Shown here: positions 18,765 through 28,923 of the stretch, piece after piece
How positions within the stretch are numbered: position 1 is the first letter of the stretch
Layout of the letters: each line of letters begins with the position of its first letter
Source: Methanoregula sp. PtaU1.Bin051
GTDB lineage: Archaea; Halobacteriota; Methanomicrobia; Methanomicrobiales; Methanospirillaceae
Length of the DNA: 64,000 bases
NCBI GenBank assembly: GCA_002067895.1
Contig: MVRE01000006.1
Span: 62,001 to 126,000, forward strand
Reading direction: 5' to 3'
The notes under the pieces: model-generated
Told to the model about the DNA's origin: nothing
Seen by the model: only the letters and a program-made list of their open reading frames with translations
The model's database searches: none
Made by a program: the position numbers and the translations under genes

Positions 18765-19087
18765 AATCCCATACCCTCATTTTGGATGCTGGCAAACAGT
18801 CGATACCCTTAATGGTTAAATGGTGACGATATAAATTATAGTGATCCCTCTATCCTTTCCTAAATGTAATACTTTCGTATTACTATTCTGAAATTTAAGA
18901 GGTTTGTAATAGTATTTACATCCTTAAATATGGGATAAATAAAAACATTTCTTTTTTTTACGTTTCCTTTGAAAACAAACCAACTAATCGTTTTAATATC
19001 AGGATGATCCGGCCAATTCATTAAAAATTGAAAGGATAGTTTTAAGAAATCCGATCATTTTCAGGTATTAAGTCTCCAAAAAAAAAT
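18765..19087. other. AT-rich intergenic region upstream of surface-protein gene
   Basis: This 323-base stretch has no convincing gene. It is much more AT-rich than its neighbours and includes a TATA-like element (TATAATTTATAT on the minus strand, 18826-18840) about 65 bases before the surface-protein ATG, a perfect inverted repeat at 18866-18883 and a related imperfect one at 18906-18919. It also receives the 3' end of nothing: thrS ends at 19088 and reads leftwards into it, and AT-rich sequence near 18950-18970 could terminate thrS. Confidence 0.6.
18866..18883. promoter_or_regulatory. 18-bp perfect inverted repeat, candidate operator
   Basis: The sequence GTAATAC-TTTC-GTATTAC has perfect seven-base arms around four bases. 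It lies about 25-30 bases upstream of the putative TATA box of the giant surface-protein gene, the usual place for an archaeal activator site. The nearby GTAATAGTATTTAC (18906-18919) shares the outer half-sites. The binding protein is unknown. Confidence 0.5.
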
Positions 19088-20923
19088 TCAGATATACCGC
19101 GCTTTCTTTGAGAGTTTCCGGGGCGTATAAAGAGGCCGGAACGGCATTCCGCCGGTATCCTTTTTGACAGCAGCGATCAGGGAATCAGTCGTGACCTGCT
19201 CCTTGAATGGTTTATTCGGCTGGGACTTCTTTCTTACCGTGACAGTTAGTTTCCCGCTGCCGACCTCCTCATCGCCGACAACAACGACATAAGGTACCCA
19301 GTCCATACCGGCCTCACGGACTTTCTTGCCCATCGTCTCGTTCCGGTCATCGAGGTCACAACGTATCTGTGCGGCATTGAGGGTATTACAGAGTTCTTCT
19401 GCAAATGGTCCATGATGTTCTGTAACCGGCACGACCCTGACCTGCACAGGTGACAACCATGTCGGTAATGCCGGGACCGGCTGAGCAGAGACATTTTCGA
19501 GGATGGCACAGATCACACGTTCGATGCTGCCGGTCGGGGAGCAGTGGAGGATAGGCGGGTGAACGGGTGTTCCATCCTCAAGGTGATACTTGATGTTGAA
19601 TCGTGTCGAGCTCTCAACATCTATCTGAACAGTCGGGTTCTCGATCGGGCGCATCTGGCCATCGATTGCCGCAAGGTCGATCTTCGCAACCCAGTAGTGG
19701 ACCCGTTCCGAGAGGATCTCGATCAGTATCGGGCAGTCAGACTCTTTGACGATCTTCTTCACCCATGCCTCATGTTCCGCATAAAAGTCCTTCGTGCACC
19801 TGAATGCTGCAACAAGTTTTGTCTCGAAGTCTTTCCCGGTCTTCCAGCCCATCCTGAGCTGCTCCTCGAAGCAGGTAAGGGCCTCGGGCATGTCTGTGCA
19901 GAGCGAATGCATATCCGGCATCGTGAATGCCCGCAGTCTTTTCAAGCCTATGACCTCCCCCTTCTGCTCGTGCCGGAAAGAGTAGGTCGAGAGCTCGTAC
20001 ATCTTCATCGGAAGCGTGTTCTTCGAGATGTGCATGTCCCGCATGATCGAGAACATGCCGAAGCAGGCGGCAAACCGGAGCATCATATTCCGGTTATTGG
20101 ACTTGAACCGGTACTGGCGTTCACCGAATTTATCTGCATGCTCGAAGATCGCCCGGTCGCCAAGGTCGTACATGACCGGGGTTTCGACCGGCGTTCCCCC
20201 GTACTCGAGCACCATCCGGAGCACGTAGTCCGCGAGCAGGTCGCGGAGGAGTTTGCCCTTGGGCATCCAGCGCAGGCAACCCACGTCGCTGACCGGCTCG
20301 TAATCGACGAGTTCCTTGCTGCGCATCAGGCCGACATGGGCAGGCTCGCCTCCGACCGGGACAGCAACACCCAGCTCCTTCTTGACGAGGCAGCCGAACG
20401 GGGACTCATCAAGATACTCCTTATAGTCATGCTTCTTCCCGTCAGGGGTTAAAACAAACCAGTCATGGGTGACTTCCTTCTTTTCTTTCTTAACCCCCCC
20501 TTCCTCACTGGGCACGATGGTCTTACTCAGTTCCGAGAGCGGATGTCCCTTGCAGGAGAGCCTGAATGCCTTGTACCACCCGAACGGCGCACGCTTGACC
20601 GAGAATCCTTCCGCTTCGAGCTCGGTCTTTAATGCCTTCAGGACGGTGACGGCAAGATCGGGCGATGCAAGGTCGCTGCTCAGGTGTGCGTAGGGATAGA
20701 TCACGATATTGTCCACATTCACCTGATCCGCAACCTTGTCGATCTCTGACACGGCCTGCATGACAACGCCTTCGGGGTCGTCCTCATCTACCGATTCTAC
20801 GGCGCAGAAGACGGTTAAGGCCTCTTTCTCGGAATCGGAGAGCACCGCTTCCTCCTCGGCCATCTTTGTTTTTTTCCTGGCTTCGTATTCGATATAATCT
20901 GAATGGATAAGAAGAAGTCGCAT
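19088..20923 (-). CDS. thrS: Threonyl-tRNA synthetase, archaeal type
   Basis: The 611-residue enzyme charges tRNA-Thr. The N-terminal 140 residues ('[19 protein letters not shown]') are the archaeal D-aminoacyl-deacylase-like editing domain that removes mischarged serine, not the bacterial TGS/N2 type. The class II catalytic core spans about 200-510 with motif 2 'FRHEQKGEV' and motif 3 'GSIERVI', and the anticodon-binding domain follows to the C-terminus. It is the last gene of a leftward cluster with GGGP synthase, a tRNA methyltransferase and dcd. Confidence 0.96.
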   Translation of the reverse strand: MRLLLIHSDYIEYEARKKTKMAEEEAVLSDSEKEALTVFCAVESVDEDDPEGVVMQAVSEIDKVADQVNVDNIVIYPYAHLSSDLASPDLAVTVLKALKTELEAEGFSVKRAPFGWYKAFRLSCKGHPLSELSKTIVPSEEGGVKKEKKEVTHDWFVLTPDGKKHDYKEYLDESPFGCLVKKELGVAVPVGGEPAHVGLMRSKELVDYEPVSDVGCLRWMPKGKLLRDLLADYVLRMVLEYGGTPVETPVMYDLGDRAIFEHADKFGERQYRFKSNNRNMMLRFAACFGMFSIMRDMHISKNTLPMKMYELSTYSFRHEQKGEVIGLKRLRAFTMPDMHSLCTDMPEALTCFEEQLRMGWKTGKDFETKLVAAFRCTKDFYAEHEAWVKKIVKESDCPILIEILSERVHYWVAKIDLAAIDGQMRPIENPTVQIDVESSTRFNIKYHLEDGTPVHPPILHCSPTGSIERVICAILENVSAQPVPALPTWLSPVQVRVVPVTEHHGPFAEELCNTLNAAQIRCDLDDRNETMGKKVREAGMDWVPYVVVVGDEEVGSGKLTVTVRKKSQPNKPFKEQVTTDSLIAAVKKDTGGMPFRPLYTPRKLSKKARYI

Positions 20924-20990
20924 TAATTCAACTCCGGTCGGAACGCATCTCCCTATAAAATGATATCTTTAGGTATTTACCACCATTGGA

Positions 20991-21554
20991 TTAGCGTTGT
21001 CGTATCTCCCTGTTCTCATAATACCGCGATAGCGTAGCCTGCTGCTGGCCGAGATATTTCGCATCCGCTTTCTTATAGTACGGGTTCTCGGCCCGCTCTG
21101 TCGTGTAAAAGACGAGCTGGCCGACCGGCATACCGGCATAAACCTTGACCGGCCGCACGTTCACGTTGCACATCTCCAGCGTTATCGTACCTCTGAATCC
21201 GGCATCGATCCAGCCGCCGGTCTGGTGGAGGGTTATGCCGAGCCGGGCGATACTTGACTTGCCCTCTATCGTTGCGACGATATTGTCTGGAAGTGCAATC
21301 GATTCGAGTGTCCGGGAAAGCACAAACGCCCCCGGCCGTATTACAAATGAGCCGGCAGTCTCTTCCTCCACTCCTGAGCCGACAGTCCCCCTGTCATAGG
21401 GGTCGATGACATCCTCCCCTTTATTGTACCAGATAAAATGGTTTCCAAGCCGGATATCGATCGAGTTCGGCTGGATGAGCGATGGATCGAATGGCTCTAT
21501 TTTAATACAATCTCTCTCGATCCGGTCGCGGATCTGCCAGTCAACCAGAATCAT
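20991..21554 (-). CDS. dcd: dCTP deaminase
   Basis: This trimeric enzyme of 187 residues deaminates dCTP to dUTP for thymidylate synthesis. Family motifs are visible: '[25 protein letters not shown]' contains the catalytic Glu/Arg region and the '[11 protein letters not shown]' strand, followed by the '[14 protein letters not shown]' C-terminus. A bifunctional deaminase/dUTPase is not excluded. It sits six bases after the methyltransferase gene. Confidence 0.94.
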   Translation of the reverse strand: MILVDWQIRDRIERDCIKIEPFDPSLIQPNSIDIRLGNHFIWYNKGEDVIDPYDRGTVGSGVEEETAGSFVIRPGAFVLSRTLESIALPDNIVATIEGKSSIARLGITLHQTGGWIDAGFRGTITLEMCNVNVRPVKVYAGMPVGQLVFYTTERAENPYYKKADAKYLGQQQATLSRYYENREIRQR

Positions 21555-21560
21555 GCGGGA

Positions 21561-22307
21561 TTACGTAAGCTCTTCTTCCTCATGAGAGTTCGTATCATTC
21601 TTTTCATCCACAGCATCGGGATCGATGTGCCAGGTCGACCTCCGCAAAAGCCCGTGGAGCGTGCTCGCCTCGCGGGTGGTAAGGTTGGCCCGGCCGAGGA
21701 TACGGCGGATCAGGATCATGGTATTTTCCCGCTTGAATCCAGGGTGATGGATGACATCGAGATACCGGTCGATGTGCCGGTACAAGTGCCCCATCTCGAA
21801 CGGGCTGGCGAGCCGGTATTCCGGAAGGGGCAGGTCCGCGAGCTCGTAGCAGACAATGGCGACTGCATGCGATAAGTTTAGGATAGGGTAATCAGGAGAT
21901 GTCGGGATTGTGCAGATCATGTCGCTCTTTTTCACTTCCTCATTATTGAGCCCCCAGTTCTCCCGCCCGAACAGGATTGAGATCCGGCCTTCGGTCTTTC
22001 CGATCCGATCCCGTAGTTCCTTTGGCGAATAGAACGGCATCCGCATAGATGTGCAGACCGATTTGCTAACGGTTCCTGTTGTTGCAATGACGATGTTGCT
22101 CCGGGAAAAGACATCTTCAATTGTGCAAGTCTCTGCACTTGCAAGGACGTCTTGGGCGTGGGAAGCCCGAGCCTTCGCCTCTTCACTGAGCTGGCAGGGA
22201 TTAATAAGCACGAGACGGCTAAAACCAAAATTCTTCATAACTCGGGCGATAAACCCGACATTACCCTCATAAAGGGGAGAGACAAGGACAATGTCGATTT
22301 CCGGCAT
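21561..22307 (-). CDS. tRNA/rRNA 2'-O-methyltransferase, TrmJ-like SPOUT family
   Basis: This 248-residue SpoU-type (trefoil-knot) methyltransferase resembles TrmJ, which methylates the ribose at tRNA position 32. The N-terminal 'IVLVSPLYEGNVGFIARVMKNFGF' and the knot motifs 'ILFGRENWGLNNEE' and 'PILNLSHAVAIVCYEL' (the SAM-binding loop) are all present. A helical C-terminal region follows. The tRNA target is inferred from the family. It is packed between GGGP synthase and dcd with gaps of six bases. Confidence 0.88.
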   Translation of the reverse strand: MPEIDIVLVSPLYEGNVGFIARVMKNFGFSRLVLINPCQLSEEAKARASHAQDVLASAETCTIEDVFSRSNIVIATTGTVSKSVCTSMRMPFYSPKELRDRIGKTEGRISILFGRENWGLNNEEVKKSDMICTIPTSPDYPILNLSHAVAIVCYELADLPLPEYRLASPFEMGHLYRHIDRYLDVIHHPGFKRENTMILIRRILGRANLTTREASTLHGLLRRSTWHIDPDAVDEKNDTNSHEEEELT

Positions 22308-22313
22308 AAAAAA

Positions 22314-23000
22314 TTACTGGACCGCGTCAACGGTCGCTTTCAGGACAGATACACCCTGGTCATAAACCGCATTTCCGACAACAATCGTATCGGCAATCTT
22401 TCCCATTTCGGCTGCTCTTACCGCCGAATTGATGCCGCCACCGTAGTAGAGGACTGAGCGATCGATTGCATCGGATGCCGCCTTGACGACCGACGGGTCG
22501 CCGTACATGCCGCTGTACTCGATATACACAATCGGGAAATGGAAATAATGGTCGGCAACGGTGGTATACGCTGCGACTTCTGCGGTTTTCAGGTCGCAGA
22601 CCGATTTCGTAACCCTGCCCACCGATGAGTCCGGGTTGAGGACAATGTACGCCTCGGGAACGACGCGATCCCATGCGATCTTCTGCATCTGCTGCTGTAC
22701 CCAGAGCCGGTGCTTGCCGACGATCCACTGGACATCCGTCGTGTTCATGACGCTTGGGACAAAGATAAAATCGATCCCGTTTGTCAGCACGGCCTCAGGG
22801 CCGGCCGGCTCCATTACAAGAGGCAGTCCGTATTCCTTCACCTGCGTTAAGAGAGCGGCAAGGTTCTCCTCTGTCACATTCAGGGTACCCGAAAGCATGA
22901 GTGCATCTGTACCGCTCGTTGCGATCGCCTCGATATCCCCGTGCTTTAACTGCTTGTCAGGATCAAGTTTGGTCACATGCACCCAGTCTTTCCATTTCAT
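22314..23000 (-). CDS. Geranylgeranylglyceryl phosphate synthase
   Basis: This TIM-barrel prenyltransferase (PcrB/GGGPS family, 228 residues) forms the first ether bond of archaeal lipids from sn-glycerol-1-phosphate and geranylgeranyl diphosphate. Supporting segments are the N-terminal 'WVHVTKLDPDK', the 'YIEYSGMYGDP' motif and the phosphate-binding 'LYYGGGINSAVRAAEMGKIADTIVVGNAVY'. The ATG at 23000 is chosen because homologues start near 'MKWKDWVHVTKLDPDK'; a 12-residue upstream extension is unlikely. It is the first gene of the thrS cluster. Confidence 0.93.
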   Translation of the reverse strand: MKWKDWVHVTKLDPDKQLKHGDIEAIATSGTDALMLSGTLNVTEENLAALLTQVKEYGLPLVMEPAGPEAVLTNGIDFIFVPSVMNTTDVQWIVGKHRLWVQQQMQKIAWDRVVPEAYIVLNPDSSVGRVTKSVCDLKTAEVAAYTTVADHYFHFPIVYIEYSGMYGDPSVVKAASDAIDRSVLYYGGGINSAVRAAEMGKIADTIVVGNAVYDQGVSVLKATVDAVQ

Positions 23001-23184
23001 ATACGATTCCCCATTATGGTTGGCGTTACCTGCCAATAAACCGGTATCCTTCTGCCATCAATTGGGGATCGGAACAGGCCCCTGTCTCAAATTGATACAT
23101 GCAAACATCCGGCTCCTCCCCCAATCCACGCAATCGCGTGGTTTAAATTCAAACAACAGGAACAGAGAATATAACGGCATTGGT

Positions 23185-25650
23185 ATGAATCTTCAGGAAC
23201 GGACAATCCTTACCTTTGTAATCCTCCTGATCGCCCTCATCTCGTTCGTGAGCATTTTCATCTCGATCACGCTTCTCTCCTCGTACACCTCGGTTGAGAA
23301 AGACTACGCCCTTCGGGATTTGCATCAGACCGTCAGCCGGCTCAATGAGGAGACTTTGCTACTTTCAGCGATTGCAGGGGACTGGGCGACGTGGGACGAT
23401 ACCTATGATTATGCCAGCGGCAAAAGGCCGGAGTTCATCCAGAGCAGCCTGATCCCTGACACCTACAACAATTTCCGGCTGAACGTATTCATCATAACCG
23501 ACAGGCAGGGCAGGATCCTCCACGCCGGCGCCTATGACCTGTCAAATCATACAATGACCCGAGTACCGCAGGTATTCATGGATCAGCTTACAAAGGATAA
23601 TCCGCTTCTTTCAATGGGCGATCCCCGCCATGCAACGGCGGGCATCATCATGCTGCCGCAATACCCGGTGATGGTAGCCTCAAAACCCATCGTCCGTTCG
23701 GATTATTCCGGAACACCGCAGGGTGTCGTGATTGTCGGGAGGTACATCGATTCCGTTCAGATGGGGTATTTGTCGGCAATCACACAACCGTCACTTGAGA
23801 TCATCCCAGTACGTGATCCGTCCGTTGACCCAGCATTGCTTACTGAACTAAAATCTGCTGACGGATCGAATCCGGAGATCGTCCGATCGGTTTCCGGAGA
23901 TGCAATTGCCGGATACGCTCTTGTCAGCGATATATACGGGAACGATGCTTTCGTCCTTCAGATCACGCAGCCCCGCGATATCTATAGACAGGGGCTTTTG
24001 ACAACATTTCAGTTCATTCTCATCATTCTCGGTGCCGGCCTCATTTTCGGGCTAGTTATACTCTACTTCATGGACCGGTATGTCCTATCCCGGATCGGTG
24101 CGCTTGGCTCTCAGGTTCGGGCTATCGGTCGAAATTCCGATTTTTCACGCCGGGTGATTGTAGCTGGTGACGATGAACTTGCAGGCCTTGAGACTGAAAT
24201 TAACCGTCTTCTCGATAATATCGAAAGAAGCCAGCACAACCTACAGGACAGCGAGGCGAGGTTCCGGGACATGAGCGATCTCCTGCCGCAGATCGTCTTT
24301 GAGATGGATACTTCCGGAAAACTTACCTACATCAACAAGTTCGGGATGGATACCTTCGGGTTGTCGGATTCCGATCTGGCAAAGGGCCTGCAGGCCACGC
24401 AGTTTATCATCTCTGAAGACGTGGAACGGATGCAGAAGAATCTCGCAACCGTTGCCAGCGGGGGGAAATCTCCCGGTGAGATCTATACATTCACTAAGAA
24501 CGACGGGAGCAAGATGCGGGCTATGGCACTGACAGCCCCCATCGTCACGAACGGCACCGTAACCGGTTTCCGGGGAAGTGTCATCGATATTTCAGACCGG
24601 CTCAACCTTGAGGAAGCCCTTGAACAGCGGGAGAAGATGTACCGGACCCTGACGGAAAACACACCGGATATCATCTTCTCAACCGATCTGGACGGCAGGG
24701 TAACGTACATCTCCCCCCAGATCAACCAGTACGGCTTCCTCTCCGATGAGATCACCGGTCGTCATTTGTCTGACTATATCCATGTCGAGGACCGGCAGCA
24801 GGTTAAAGAGACCTCAGAGCGGGATTTTTCTGACGGTGCGCGGTTTACGTTTACCTTCCGTATCCCCGATAAATGGGGAAATATCCACTGGTTTGAGGAG
24901 AAGAGCTACCTGCAGCTGGATCCTTTCGGCAAACCATTCGGCATCTTCGGGATGCTGCGGGATATAACGGAACGCCGGAGGGCAGAGGATGCGATCGCGC
25001 TCGCTAACAAGAAACTGAATTTGATGAACAACATCACACGACACGACATACTCAATACCATCACCGGGCTGTTCGGATGTGTTGATATGGCAAAAGCCAC
25101 AACTTCAGTGGATGAGCGGGCGCTACTGTTGCAGGACATACGGGATCTGGCCAAGGTCATCCAGCGGCAGATAACTTTTACAAAGGATTACCAGGAGATC
25201 GGGGTCAACCTGCCCCGGTGGCAGAACGTGAACGATGTTATAGGGCGGATTCTTGTCAACTTCCAGAAATCAGAAATCCGTTTTTTAGCTGATCTCGAAA
25301 CAATTGAAGTATACGCAGATCCCCTGCTCGAAAAGGTATTCTATAACTTAGTGGATAACGCGATCCGGTATGGAAAGAGAGTTACGAATATCCGGTTCTT
25401 TTTTCTTATTTCCGATAAGGGCCTTTCCCTGATATGCGAGGATGATGGTATCGGAATTGAGAATAACATGAAGAATTATATTTTCGAACGGGGAGTCGGA
25501 CAGAACACCGGCATGGGACTGTTCCTTTCCCGCGAGATTCTAGCAATCACGCAGATCGAGATTGTCGAGAACGGCACGTATGGCAAGGGTGCCCGTTTTG
25601 AAATGGTCATCCCCCGCGGGGCATTCAGGTTCGGCAGGAAACAAACCTAA
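23185..25650 (+). CDS. CHASE4-HAMP-PAS-PAS sensor histidine kinase
   Basis: The 821-residue membrane kinase has a first helix (about 8-33), an extracellular CHASE4 domain (about 40-265, with the typical 'WATWDDTYDYA' motif), a second helix (about 272-298), HAMP (about 300-350), two PAS domains (about 360-480 and 485-610, 'TENTPDIIFSTDLDGRVTYISPQ'), an H-box 'ITRHDILNT' (about 615) and a HATPase domain ('NLVDNAIRYGK', 'EDDGIGIE', 'GMGLFLSREIL'). The open frame extends far upstream through the GGGP synthase gene, but the signal-anchor start at 23185 is clearly right. The H-box matches the 7.4-kb kinase. A receiver gene follows 56 bases downstream, so the two form a natural pair. Confidence 0.93.
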   Translation: MNLQERTILTFVILLIALISFVSIFISITLLSSYTSVEKDYALRDLHQTVSRLNEETLLLSAIAGDWATWDDTYDYASGKRPEFIQSSLIPDTYNNFRLNVFIITDRQGRILHAGAYDLSNHTMTRVPQVFMDQLTKDNPLLSMGDPRHATAGIIMLPQYPVMVASKPIVRSDYSGTPQGVVIVGRYIDSVQMGYLSAITQPSLEIIPVRDPSVDPALLTELKSADGSNPEIVRSVSGDAIAGYALVSDIYGNDAFVLQITQPRDIYRQGLLTTFQFILIILGAGLIFGLVILYFMDRYVLSRIGALGSQVRAIGRNSDFSRRVIVAGDDELAGLETEINRLLDNIERSQHNLQDSEARFRDMSDLLPQIVFEMDTSGKLTYINKFGMDTFGLSDSDLAKGLQATQFIISEDVERMQKNLATVASGGKSPGEIYTFTKNDGSKMRAMALTAPIVTNGTVTGFRGSVIDISDRLNLEEALEQREKMYRTLTENTPDIIFSTDLDGRVTYISPQINQYGFLSDEITGRHLSDYIHVEDRQQVKETSERDFSDGARFTFTFRIPDKWGNIHWFEEKSYLQLDPFGKPFGIFGMLRDITERRRAEDAIALANKKLNLMNNITRHDILNTITGLFGCVDMAKATTSVDERALLLQDIRDLAKVIQRQITFTKDYQEIGVNLPRWQNVNDVIGRILVNFQKSEIRFLADLETIEVYADPLLEKVFYNLVDNAIRYGKRVTNIRFFFLISDKGLSLICEDDGIGIENNMKNYIFERGVGQNTGMGLFLSREILAITQIEIVENGTYGKGARFEMVIPRGAFRFGRKQT

Positions 25651-25706
25651 ATCCGGGTTAAGGATATTATGCAGTAATGATCAACGTTACGTAATCAGGG
25701 GATGAC

Positions 25707-26075
25707 ATGTCTGAAATACGGGTGCTCCTTGTTGAGGACGACAATATCATCGCAAAGGTTGCCGAGTGGCGCCTGAAGAATCTCGGATACATGACATGCG
25801 GGCGGGCTATGACAGGGGCAGAAGCCATGGAGCTAGTCGTGAAGGAAAAACCGGATGTCGTTCTCATGGATATCAATCTCCAAGGTGGGGTCGATGGGAT
25901 AGAGACTGCGAAAATGATCAAGAAGGGATTTAACATCCCGGTCATCTACGTTACCTCCCATTCCGATGGTCCGACGCTTGAGCGGGCAAAAGCGACTCAT
26001 CCAGATGGATTTATCAGAAAACCATTTGAGGACGAGGATCTGCGGGTGGCAATCGAGCTCGCATTGAAAAAATAA
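25707..26075 (+). CDS. Single-domain response regulator
   Basis: This is a stand-alone receiver of 122 residues with all key positions: the acidic pair in 'LVEDDN', the phosphoacceptor Asp in 'LMDINL' (about residue 53), the Thr/Ser switch in 'VTSHSD' and the Lys in 'RKPFED'. It has no output domain, so it probably relays phosphate or acts by protein contact. The gene lies directly downstream of the CHASE4 kinase, its likely partner, and converges on topA. Confidence 0.93.
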   Translation: MSEIRVLLVEDDNIIAKVAEWRLKNLGYMTCGRAMTGAEAMELVVKEKPDVVLMDINLQGGVDGIETAKMIKKGFNIPVIYVTSHSDGPTLERAKATHPDGFIRKPFEDEDLRVAIELALKK

Positions 26076-26084
26076 TTGCTATCC

Positions 26085-28916
26085 TTAGAGCTGGATGATG
26101 GCATTCTCCAGCTTTTTTCTGGCAAGAGTCTGAAGTTTTCTTATCGACTCTTCAGGTAATCCGGCCTGCATGGCTGAAGTCCGCGGATCTGCTGCAAGGA
26201 GACTTGCTGTATCGATGATTCCCGCCATTAGTAACAGGTTAATAATGCTCTCATTTACCCCCCTTATCGCCAGGAGCTCCTTTCTTCCCTTCTCGAGCTG
26301 GGCCTTTGTTACTTTCTTGGGAACCGGCAGGTTCAGGTATTTGCAGACTAGCCCCGCATGCCGGTAGACCGTATCAGGGCTTACACCGGCTTTATCCGCG
26401 AGCGTGAGCGGCAGGACAGTACAGAATTCCTCCGGTGAAAAAATCCCTGCACTGACATATTTCTTGATACTGGGTGCAGGAATACCGATCTTTTTGAACA
26501 ACTGGGTGGCAGACCGGGCGCGGGCCCCATTGATCAACTCCGCGGCCTCCTTCTCGCCGATCCCGGCATTATGGAGGGTGGCCGGATCAGCACTTGCGAG
26601 TCCCGCGATGTCGCGGATACCTGCGGCAGCAAGCGACTTAAGGATTGCCGCATAGCTTCTTCCTTTCCGCGGGACGATGTGTTCCCGCATGAACTTGCGG
26701 CATTCGGAGCGTTTGCGCAGCAGTTCCATTACCGCATTTGCATCCTTAACCAGCTGTTCGGCCCGCTCTTTTGTAATGTCGAGGGAAGTTATGAGCCATG
26801 GAATTTTACTCTTTGCCAGATCGGATGCGGTATAGATATGGAGGGATTCGAGCCGATCGAGGAGATCCGGCGTCAGAAAAGGTATCTCCGAGAGAGATTC
26901 GCGGTTCGTGCTGATGTGATGACAGAGCGGGCAGCCGATATCCCAAGGGCGCGATCCCTTCCTGACCAGCCTGACAAAATTGAGGCCGTGTTTCTGGCAG
27001 ACTTCGTCAGTTCTTACAGCATAGCCCCACTGGGCCAGAGGAAGGCCGATATTGAAGGTGCAGTCAGGGTATCGTGAACAGCCGATGAACTGGGCGGAAC
27101 CCCTCATATGCTTGATCGAAAGAGTGCCGTTTCTGCATACCGGGCACATACCGAGAGTCATCTCTTCGGCGGTCCTGCTCCGGATCTCGTCGCCAATCAC
27201 GCGCTCGTGGGCTTCGAGCTGGTCAAAGGCGGCATGCAGCATCTCCCGGGACTCGCGCACGACGTCTTCGCGTGTCCGCTGGCTCTGCTTGATCTGCTGC
27301 ATGTGGGCGTCAAGCGTCCGAGTCATATCCGGTTTTGTAATGGTATCGGCATGTTTTTCGAGTGATTCGATTACGACTCTTCCGACAAGCGTGGGGCGCA
27401 ACGGCGTCCCCTCCACATATTTGCGGGAGACGAGCTTTGCGATCACTTCATGGCGTGTGCTCTTGGTGCCTAGCCCCAGCTCCTCCATCCTCTGGATGAG
27501 CTTGCTCTGGGTGTAGCGGGCGGGAGGCTGTGTCTCCTTTTCCTCAAATGCGACTTTCTTTATCGGTAGCTTCTCCCCGACAGTAAATACCGGCAGGATA
27601 GTTTCTTTTGCTTCAGAGAACGGGTAGACCGTGTGCCAGCCGGGCGATACAAGTCTCCCTCCGGTTGCCGTATATTCCTCGCCGCCTGCATCGAACAGCA
27701 CTTTCAGCGTCTGCCACTGTGCGTCCGGTGCAAGGGTTGCAAGGAACCGGCGCAGTACGAGTTCATAGAGGGCAAATGTGCCCTCCCCCAAAATATCCTT
27801 CGTGGCGGGAGCGGTCGGATGGATAGGCGGGTGATCGGTCGAGGATTTCTTTCCCCGCGTGGGAACAGCGCGGCGGTTGGCAATTACCCATTCGACATCC
27901 TTCCTGAACGGGGAGTTCTTCAGGACCGAAAGGATCCCGTTCAGATCAAGGGTTGCAGGATAGATTGTATTGTCGGTCCTTGGATAAGAGATGAACCCGT
28001 TCATGTACAGATCCTCAGCGATCCGCATTGCGTTAGCTGCAGAAAAACCGAGCCTTGCTGCAGCAACGATGAAACTCGTCGTGTCGAATGGCGAGGGCGA
28101 CCTGTCAACTTTACTTCCTTGACTGACTTCGGTGACAACGAGCGGTTCCTTTGTTTGGTCTCTGGCGAATTCAGCAGCACTTTTTACCTTAAACCTGCCA
28201 TGGGTATGGCGGGCTTCCACAAAATTTTCACCTTTGATGGTTGTAAGCGAAAGCTGCCAGTATTTTTCAGGGACGAAAGATTCGATCTCCTTCTCCCGGT
28301 CCACGATCATGGTAAGGGTAGGGCTCTGCACCCTGCCGACTGAGAGGATATTCTGCCCTCCGCGCCGTGCAGCAAGCGAGATGAACCTTGTCAGTGACGC
28401 ACCCCACATGAGATCGATAAGCTGCCGCGCCTCCCCGGCCGACGCCAGTGAAAAGTCGAGATCCGTTGTATGCGAAAACGCAGCGATAATCTCCTGAGGG
28501 GTTATCGCTGAGAACCGGGCACGATCGATCGGCACCGACTTGTTGACCGCCCGGATCAGCTCGAATGCCTCCTTTCCGATCAGTTCACCCTCGGTATCGA
28601 AGTCAGTAGCGATTGTGACTCTCGCCGCCTGCCGCGCCATCTTCTGGAGGAGAGTGACAATCTTCTTTTCTGTCGGTACCTTGATTGTTTTTGCATCGAT
28701 CAGGTGCCGTGGTGTCGCGCTCGCGCTCCTCCAGTTCTGGTATCCGGGTTCGAAGTCGACCTCAACGACATGGCCGCGCAGGCCGATTGCGGCAGCTTCG
28801 CCGAAGTAATAGACCGAGACACCGGCATCCTTCTTCTCGGTCACTTTCTTCCCTTCGGCAAGGATCTGGGCAATGCGCCGGGCGGAGATGTTCTTTTCGG
28901 CAACGATTAGGTGCAT
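26085..28916 (-). CDS. topA: DNA topoisomerase I (type IA), archaeal
   Basis: The 943-residue enzyme relaxes negative supercoils through a Tyr-DNA bond. The TOPRIM domain begins at the N-terminus ('HLIVAEKNISARRIAQILA'), and the catalytic tyrosine lies in 'FISYPRTDNTIYP' (about 308). Two zinc-ribbon modules are in the C-terminal half ('CPVCRNGTL..FIGCSRYPDC', about 590-622, and another with 'CPLCHH'), followed by about 250 residues of helix-hairpin-helix-like repeats ('GIRDIAGLASADPATLHNAGI'). The last part is longer than in many homologues. It is the final gene of the asn-like/gatCAB operon, eight bases after gatB. Confidence 0.96.
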   Translation of the reverse strand: MHLIVAEKNISARRIAQILAEGKKVTEKKDAGVSVYYFGEAAAIGLRGHVVEVDFEPGYQNWRSASATPRHLIDAKTIKVPTEKKIVTLLQKMARQAARVTIATDFDTEGELIGKEAFELIRAVNKSVPIDRARFSAITPQEIIAAFSHTTDLDFSLASAGEARQLIDLMWGASLTRFISLAARRGGQNILSVGRVQSPTLTMIVDREKEIESFVPEKYWQLSLTTIKGENFVEARHTHGRFKVKSAAEFARDQTKEPLVVTEVSQGSKVDRSPSPFDTTSFIVAAARLGFSAANAMRIAEDLYMNGFISYPRTDNTIYPATLDLNGILSVLKNSPFRKDVEWVIANRRAVPTRGKKSSTDHPPIHPTAPATKDILGEGTFALYELVLRRFLATLAPDAQWQTLKVLFDAGGEEYTATGGRLVSPGWHTVYPFSEAKETILPVFTVGEKLPIKKVAFEEKETQPPARYTQSKLIQRMEELGLGTKSTRHEVIAKLVSRKYVEGTPLRPTLVGRVVIESLEKHADTITKPDMTRTLDAHMQQIKQSQRTREDVVRESREMLHAAFDQLEAHERVIGDEIRSRTAEEMTLGMCPVCRNGTLSIKHMRGSAQFIGCSRYPDCTFNIGLPLAQWGYAVRTDEVCQKHGLNFVRLVRKGSRPWDIGCPLCHHISTNRESLSEIPFLTPDLLDRLESLHIYTASDLAKSKIPWLITSLDITKERAEQLVKDANAVMELLRKRSECRKFMREHIVPRKGRSYAAILKSLAAAGIRDIAGLASADPATLHNAGIGEKEAAELINGARARSATQLFKKIGIPAPSIKKYVSAGIFSPEEFCTVLPLTLADKAGVSPDTVYRHAGLVCKYLNLPVPKKVTKAQLEKGRKELLAIRGVNESIINLLLMAGIIDTASLLAADPRTSAMQAGLPEESIRKLQTLARKKLENAIIQL

Positions 28917-28923
28917 AATGCGG

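Noticed and set aside
22561-23184. Upstream extension of the CHASE4 kinase frame
   Set aside because: It runs through the GGGP synthase gene on the other strand, adds 208 residues with no domain, and would place the membrane anchor far inside the protein.
23001-23184. Search for a small RNA or riboswitch between GGGP synthase and the kinase
   Set aside because: Only promoter-like AT tracts and one short hairpin-like sequence near 'AATCGCGTGG' were seen; nothing supports a specific RNA.
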